Assembly (NCBI GenBank): GCA_902514105.1 | Contig: CABXPU010000008.1 | Coordinates: 1-43,585, forward strand | Source: an uncultured SAR86 cluster bacterium | GTDB taxonomy: Bacteria; Pseudomonadota; Gammaproteobacteria; Magnimaribacterales; D2472 | DNA: 43,585 bases | Direction: 5' to 3' | Shown here: positions 39,702 to 43,585 of the stretch, in pieces | Layout: each line of letters begins with the position of its first letter | How positions within the stretch are numbered: position 1 is the stretch's first letter | Position numbers and translations under genes: made by a program | Notes under the pieces: model-generated | What the model was told of the DNA's origin: nothing | The model's input: the letters and a program-made list of their open reading frames with translations, nothing else | Database searches by the model: none

Positions 39702-41912
39702 TTAAAGCGAAGATTTTATAGTTTCCTTGGGCCAAGTCATTGGAATTTGTTGTTGAGGATTAAATGCCTTGGGTCCCAATGCTGGTATAGCGTTAGAAGC
39801 TTTATTAATTTCATCTTCATTTAAGAATCCACTTGGGACAAGTTTAAATACATCTAGGCCACGAGTTATTTCAGTTCCATAGATATAGCCATTATAAAAG
39901 TAAGCAGACCAATAACCGCCAGTAATCAATATGTCTTCCATAATAGGGCCGCGATCAAAATAAGCTATTTCCTTTGGGTTTGCAGAATCCGTAAAATTCA
40001 TTACTGAGATTCCGCCTTGATACCAAGCTTGAACAAAAATATCTCTGTTTGGAACTGGAATTATAGAACCATTATGAGCAACACAGTTTTCTGTCTCAAG
40101 CTGAGGTGCTGGCATTTTATAATGGCTTCTAAATACAAGCTTATTATCAACTATGTCATAGATTGCATCTGCGCCCCAATCTAGCGGATCCCAAGCGCGA
40201 CATCTTGCACGACCGCCACCGCCCCATTCATCAGTAAAAATAACCTTAGTGCCATCGTTATTAAATGTAGCAGAGTGCCAATATGCAAAACCTATATCAG
40301 TAACAACATCTAACCTTTGAGGGTTATAAGGGTCTGTTATATCAAAAAGGATACCGTTACCTGAACAGGCTCCAGCAGCTATATTGGTCGAAGGGAATAC
40401 AGTAATATCATGGCATTGATCAGTTCGACTAGTATCTTGAGTTTCGTCTCCATGGTCGCCACCAACCCACAAGCCACCAAGAGCTCCTGTTTCTGGATCA
40501 GCAAAAACTGTAGGACTGCTAACAATTCTTGATTTAGAGGGATCAGCAATAGGTATCTCAATAACATCTATTCTAAATAGGGCCGTTCTATCATCACCAG
40601 GAATATTACCTATACATTGTTCCATTTCCTCTTCATCTCTTACACCCCCAGTGCCAGAGTTATAAACAATGATTTTTCCATCATCCGTTGTAGATACAAC
40701 TGAATGAGTATGAGAGCCTCTACATGTTTGCACTGCACCAACTTGTTTTGGATTACTTAGATTAGAAATATCAAATATTCTTATACCCCTAAAACGTTCA
40801 GGGCTAGCATCTCTTTTAACGCCATCAAGCCCGCAATCTATTCGACTTCTAATTTCTTCAACTGACATGATCAATATATCTCCAACTATTGATACATCTC
40901 CTTGACCCCCAGGACAAACTATTGAAGAAATAAGATCAGGAATCCCATTCTCTTGAATTTTATACATATTAAAACCGTGATAACTTCCAGCAACTAGCAA
41001 GTCATCTCTAAAAGCCATATCAGTATTTGCGAAGCTTAAAATAGGAGAGCGGAGTGAGTCTGATCTTTCTTCAGTTGTTTCCTCCTCCTCATCATCTTCC
41101 TCATCAAGATATTCTACTCCTTTAGCAGCTGGATCATCTGGGTCAAAAAAACCTACAGGCTTTTTCAGAGAAGCTATTAATTCTAAATTCAATATAGCCT
41201 CATCAGCAAAATATAAGCCTGCTGTTAGGCCTGCTCTTGGATCATCTGATAGATTAACTGCTATAAAATTCATTCTTTCAATTTCAACACTTTGGTCATT
41301 TATTAAATCTGATACAAATTCATTAAATATTGGATCATGCGCAGAACCTGGATATTTTTCTAATTCTCTTACCATCTCAATAGCGCCATCATGATGAGTA
41401 ATCATGAGCTTGAGAAATAATCTATCAAAATCTGTACTTTTTGAATCCTGAAGAGCTTCTAATTGTTTTGGTGTGGCCATGCCAACCATATTCATATGCA
41501 TATGATGTTTTTTAGACATACTTGGTAACTCTATATCGCGCTGTTTCAACCAATTCTCCATAAAGTCTATTTCATCTTCTTGAGATACATCTATACGGTC
41601 AGCAAGATCAAGTATTGTTTCATTGTTAGTTCTTTTATCTGCAAGATTTGACATTAATATAGCTTGCTCGTGATGGACTATCATTCCCTGTAAAAATTTT
41701 ACATCAGCCTCAACATATGAAGTTGCAGCAATATTAGATGCTACTTTTGGATCAAGTTCTTTTGAGGCCTCACCCGGAGCACCTGGCTGAATTATTGGCG
41801 GATTAGAATCTTCATTTTCTGCTAATAACTGACTAGATAACAAAATAAAAAAGAAGAGGGCACAAAAATTAAGAGTATTTTTATATATATTGTATTTATT
41901 TATTCTCTTCAT
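39702..41912 (-). CDS. DUF305 domain fused to LVIVD-type beta-propeller, exported
   Basis: 'DVKFLQGMIVHHEQAILMSNLA' and 'LMITHHDGAIEMV' (DUF305); acidic linker 'DEEDDEEEETTEE'; then 'IRIFDISNLSNPKQVGAVQTCRGSHTHSV', 'LFDITDPYNPQRLDVV' propeller repeats. Confidence 0.85.
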   Translation of the reverse strand: MKRINKYNIYKNTLNFCALFFFILLSSQLLAENEDSNPPIIQPGAPGEASKELDPKVASNIAATSYVEADVKFLQGMIVHHEQAILMSNLADKRTNNETILDLADRIDVSQEDEIDFMENWLKQRDIELPSMSKKHHMHMNMVGMATPKQLEALQDSKSTDFDRLFLKLMITHHDGAIEMVRELEKYPGSAHDPIFNEFVSDLINDQSVEIERMNFIAVNLSDDPRAGLTAGLYFADEAILNLELIASLKKPVGFFDPDDPAAKGVEYLDEEDDEEEETTEERSDSLRSPILSFANTDMAFRDDLLVAGSYHGFNMYKIQENGIPDLISSIVCPGGQGDVSIVGDILIMSVEEIRSRIDCGLDGVKRDASPERFRGIRIFDISNLSNPKQVGAVQTCRGSHTHSVVSTTDDGKIIVYNSGTGGVRDEEEMEQCIGNIPGDDRTALFRIDVIEIPIADPSKSRIVSSPTVFADPETGALGGLWVGGDHGDETQDTSRTDQCHDITVFPSTNIAAGACSGNGILFDITDPYNPQRLDVVTDIGFAYWHSATFNNDGTKVIFTDEWGGGGRARCRAWDPLDWGADAIYDIVDNKLVFRSHYKMPAPQLETENCVAHNGSIIPVPNRDIFVQAWYQGGISVMNFTDSANPKEIAYFDRGPIMEDILITGGYWSAYFYNGYIYGTEITRGLDVFKLVPSGFLNEDEINKASNAIPALGPKAFNPQQQIPMTWPKETIKSSL

Positions 41913-42099
41913 CTTCTTTTATCTCCTCTGCTTCACCCTCAATAATTGTTGGTCTTCCTTGCGGCGGTTTTTGACGTTTGCCAAACCTATTAATTCTATT
42001 ATCACGATTAAGTTGATTTTTTGATGCCTTAACCTTACCTAAATTACTAATTAAGACAAGAGAGGCAAGAAAAATTAAAATCCAAAAAAATGAACTCAT
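41896..42099 (-). CDS. Small single-TM protein, unknown
   Basis: 67 aa; overlaps the DUF305 gene start by 17 bp, 4 bp after the Bax inhibitor gene stop; operon-like. Confidence 0.6.
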   Translation of the reverse strand: MSSFFWILIFLASLVLISNLGKVKASKNQLNRDNRINRFGKRQKPPQGRPTIIEGEAEEIKEDEENK

Positions 42100-42103
42100 T
42101 TTT

Positions 42104-42850
42104 TTATCTTCTACTATTTAATTTAGCTAACAATCTAAGTATTTCTAGATATAACCAGATTAAAGTAACCATTAAAGAGAAAGCTCCATACCATTCCATA
42201 TATTTAGGAAGTCCAGCTTCAGCTCCTTCTTCAATGAAATCAAAATCTAAAACAAGATTAAACGATGCTATAGCTACAACAAATAGTGAAAACCCAATAC
42301 CAAATAGTCCATTTGAGTGGATAAATCCAATAGGAGATCCAAACAATGACATTACAATGCTAATAAGATACAAGAACATAATACCCATAGTTGCTGATGC
42401 AACCATTAATCTAAAGTTTTCAGTCGGTTTAACTAACCCACTTTTGTATAAAAATAACAATGAGGCTGTGATGCCAAAAGTAAGTCCTATTGCCTGGATA
42501 GCTATGCCTGGGAACTGTGATTCAAATAGCATTGTTATTCCGCCCAAGCCAATACCTTGAGAAATAGAATAAAGAGGCGCTGTAGAGCTAGCCTTAGTTG
42601 GACTTCTAAATATTGTTACCATGGCTAAAATAAAACCAATTATAAAAGCAGGTATCATCAAACCTGGATTATTCCAACCAATAAAAGCACCACCAAAACA
42701 CAAAGCAAGTAAAATCCCTGTTTTATTCACCGCGCCATCTAGCGTCATTCTTTCAGCCAAAGGTACAGATTCTCCTGTTTGAGAAAAATGTTTCCTAAAG
42801 GCGGGATTGCCAGATCTTCCAAATGTATTTATAGCTGCATGTTTTGACAT
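42104..42850 (-). CDS. Bax inhibitor-1/YccA family membrane protein
   Basis: Seven-TM pattern; 'GESVPLAERMTLDGAVNKTGILL', C-terminal 'MEWYGAFSLMVTLIWLYLEILRLLAKL'. Confidence 0.92.
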   Translation of the reverse strand: MSKHAAINTFGRSGNPAFRKHFSQTGESVPLAERMTLDGAVNKTGILLALCFGGAFIGWNNPGLMIPAFIIGFILAMVTIFRSPTKASSTAPLYSISQGIGLGGITMLFESQFPGIAIQAIGLTFGITASLLFLYKSGLVKPTENFRLMVASATMGIMFLYLISIVMSLFGSPIGFIHSNGLFGIGFSLFVVAIASFNLVLDFDFIEEGAEAGLPKYMEWYGAFSLMVTLIWLYLEILRLLAKLNSRR

Positions 42851-42925
42851 AAAATTAGCCTCCTTTGGTGAATATAAGTCTCTATATTAAATATCTATGG
42901 GCTTTAAAACAAATTAAAAGGCTAT

Positions 42926-43585
42926 TTATAAGCTTTTAATCCACTCACCAACAAGTTTTATAGCCTCTTCATGCTCAAGCGCTCTTCCAGATTCAGGCAT
43001 CATAATCCCTGGATCTAAAGATTCCATTCTATAAAGCAGTATTGATTCTTCGGGTTTGCCTGGAACTATTGAATACTTAAGATTATTGCTTGCTCTTCCG
43101 GTAGCAATAGGTTTTTTATAATAACCAAGATGAATTTTTCTTTCTTCAGCGAAATCTAAATATAAGCCAGTAGTATCAGCAGAACCTCCATCAATATGGC
43201 AATGACCACAATTAATATCTAGATATGATCTAGCTCGATCATCAAGGGTAAGCGATGCATCTTCCCAATTAGGCATAGTCTTAAATTCTAAATTTTTATT
43301 AATCCATCCTTGTTTGTGCCATTTCAACAATTGATTCATTGCCCCTTCTTGATAGGCTAGGTTTTTATTTAAATTTCTTGCTTTAGGCCCAATAGGTTTA
43401 ATGCTTTTATCTGATTGATGGCATTCTTTGCACTGGTTAATATTTGGAACTCTATATCTTACTTCTTGAATAACCCCGTCTTGATTTACAAATTGGGTTG
43501 GAATAGTTTTTCCAGCAATAGTTAAAAATGCATCACTTTGCTCCTGATTCCATACATAACTTACATTTTTCCATTGCCCTTTCTT
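42926..43585 (-). CDS. Diheme c-type cytochrome (SO2930-like), 5' end outside window
   Basis: Frame open from 43585: 'KKGQWKNVSYVWNQEQ...INQCKECHQSDKSIKPIGPKARNLN' joins the ORF-track protein with 'NCGHCH'; two CxxCH motifs. Confidence 0.88.
   Translation of the reverse strand, partial: KKGQWKNVSYVWNQEQSDAFLTIAGKTIPTQFVNQDGVIQEVRYRVPNINQCKECHQSDKSIKPIGPKARNLNKNLAYQEGAMNQLLKWHKQGWINKNLEFKTMPNWEDASLTLDDRARSYLDINCGHCHIDGGSADTTGLYLDFAEERKIHLGYYKKPIATGRASNNLKYSIVPGKPEESILLYRMESLDPGIMMPESGRALEHEEAIKLVGEWIKSL

Noticed and set aside
42090-42560. 156-aa plus-strand ORF opposite Bax inhibitor gene
   Set aside because: Antisense shadow; minus-strand protein is a clear family member.

Overview
AT-rich, gene-dense bacterial chromosome segment of marine gammaproteobacterial (possibly SAR86-like) character; the taxonomy is inferred from gene content only. 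I see about 35 protein-coding genes, one intact tRNA-Ala(TGC), three good intrinsic terminators and a near-perfect Fur-box palindrome. There is no rRNA, CRISPR array or intact transposase/integrase. Main blocks: (i) a higher-GC left edge with an amidohydrolase fragment, M28 peptidase and alpha/beta hydrolase; (ii) psd-pssA; (iii) an accessory block beside a decayed tRNA 3' end, with a coiled-coil lipoprotein carrying a 66-bp tandem repeat; (iv) S9 peptidase, YHYH lipoprotein and a DmdA-like GcvT-family protein; (v) a glycoside locus (GPH transporter, Gfo/Idh/MocA-aldo/keto reductase fusion, GH3+PA14 beta-glucosidase) followed by a periplasmic amidohydrolase and a TonB receptor; (vi) YeiH, a shikimate kinase-like protein beside a truncated saccharopine-dehydrogenase-like stub, a 5-alpha-reductase-like membrane protein and HflX; (vii) a Fur-box-preceded FecA-like receptor; (viii) tRNA-Ala, LOG protein, a second tRNA-like 3' end and a GH16 relic; (ix) a Ni-superoxide dismutase locus (sodN, a SodX-like protease with a non-ATG start, and an unannotated 57-aa His-containing membrane protein) divergent from katG; (x) S46 peptidase, sterol desaturase-like protein, type II PanK-like kinase, DUF305-LVIVD fusion, Bax inhibitor-1 protein and a diheme cytochrome fragment. 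The strongest leads are the NiSOD locus details, the oxidoreductase fusion, the tRNA 3'-end duplication and the gene relics missed by the ORF track.
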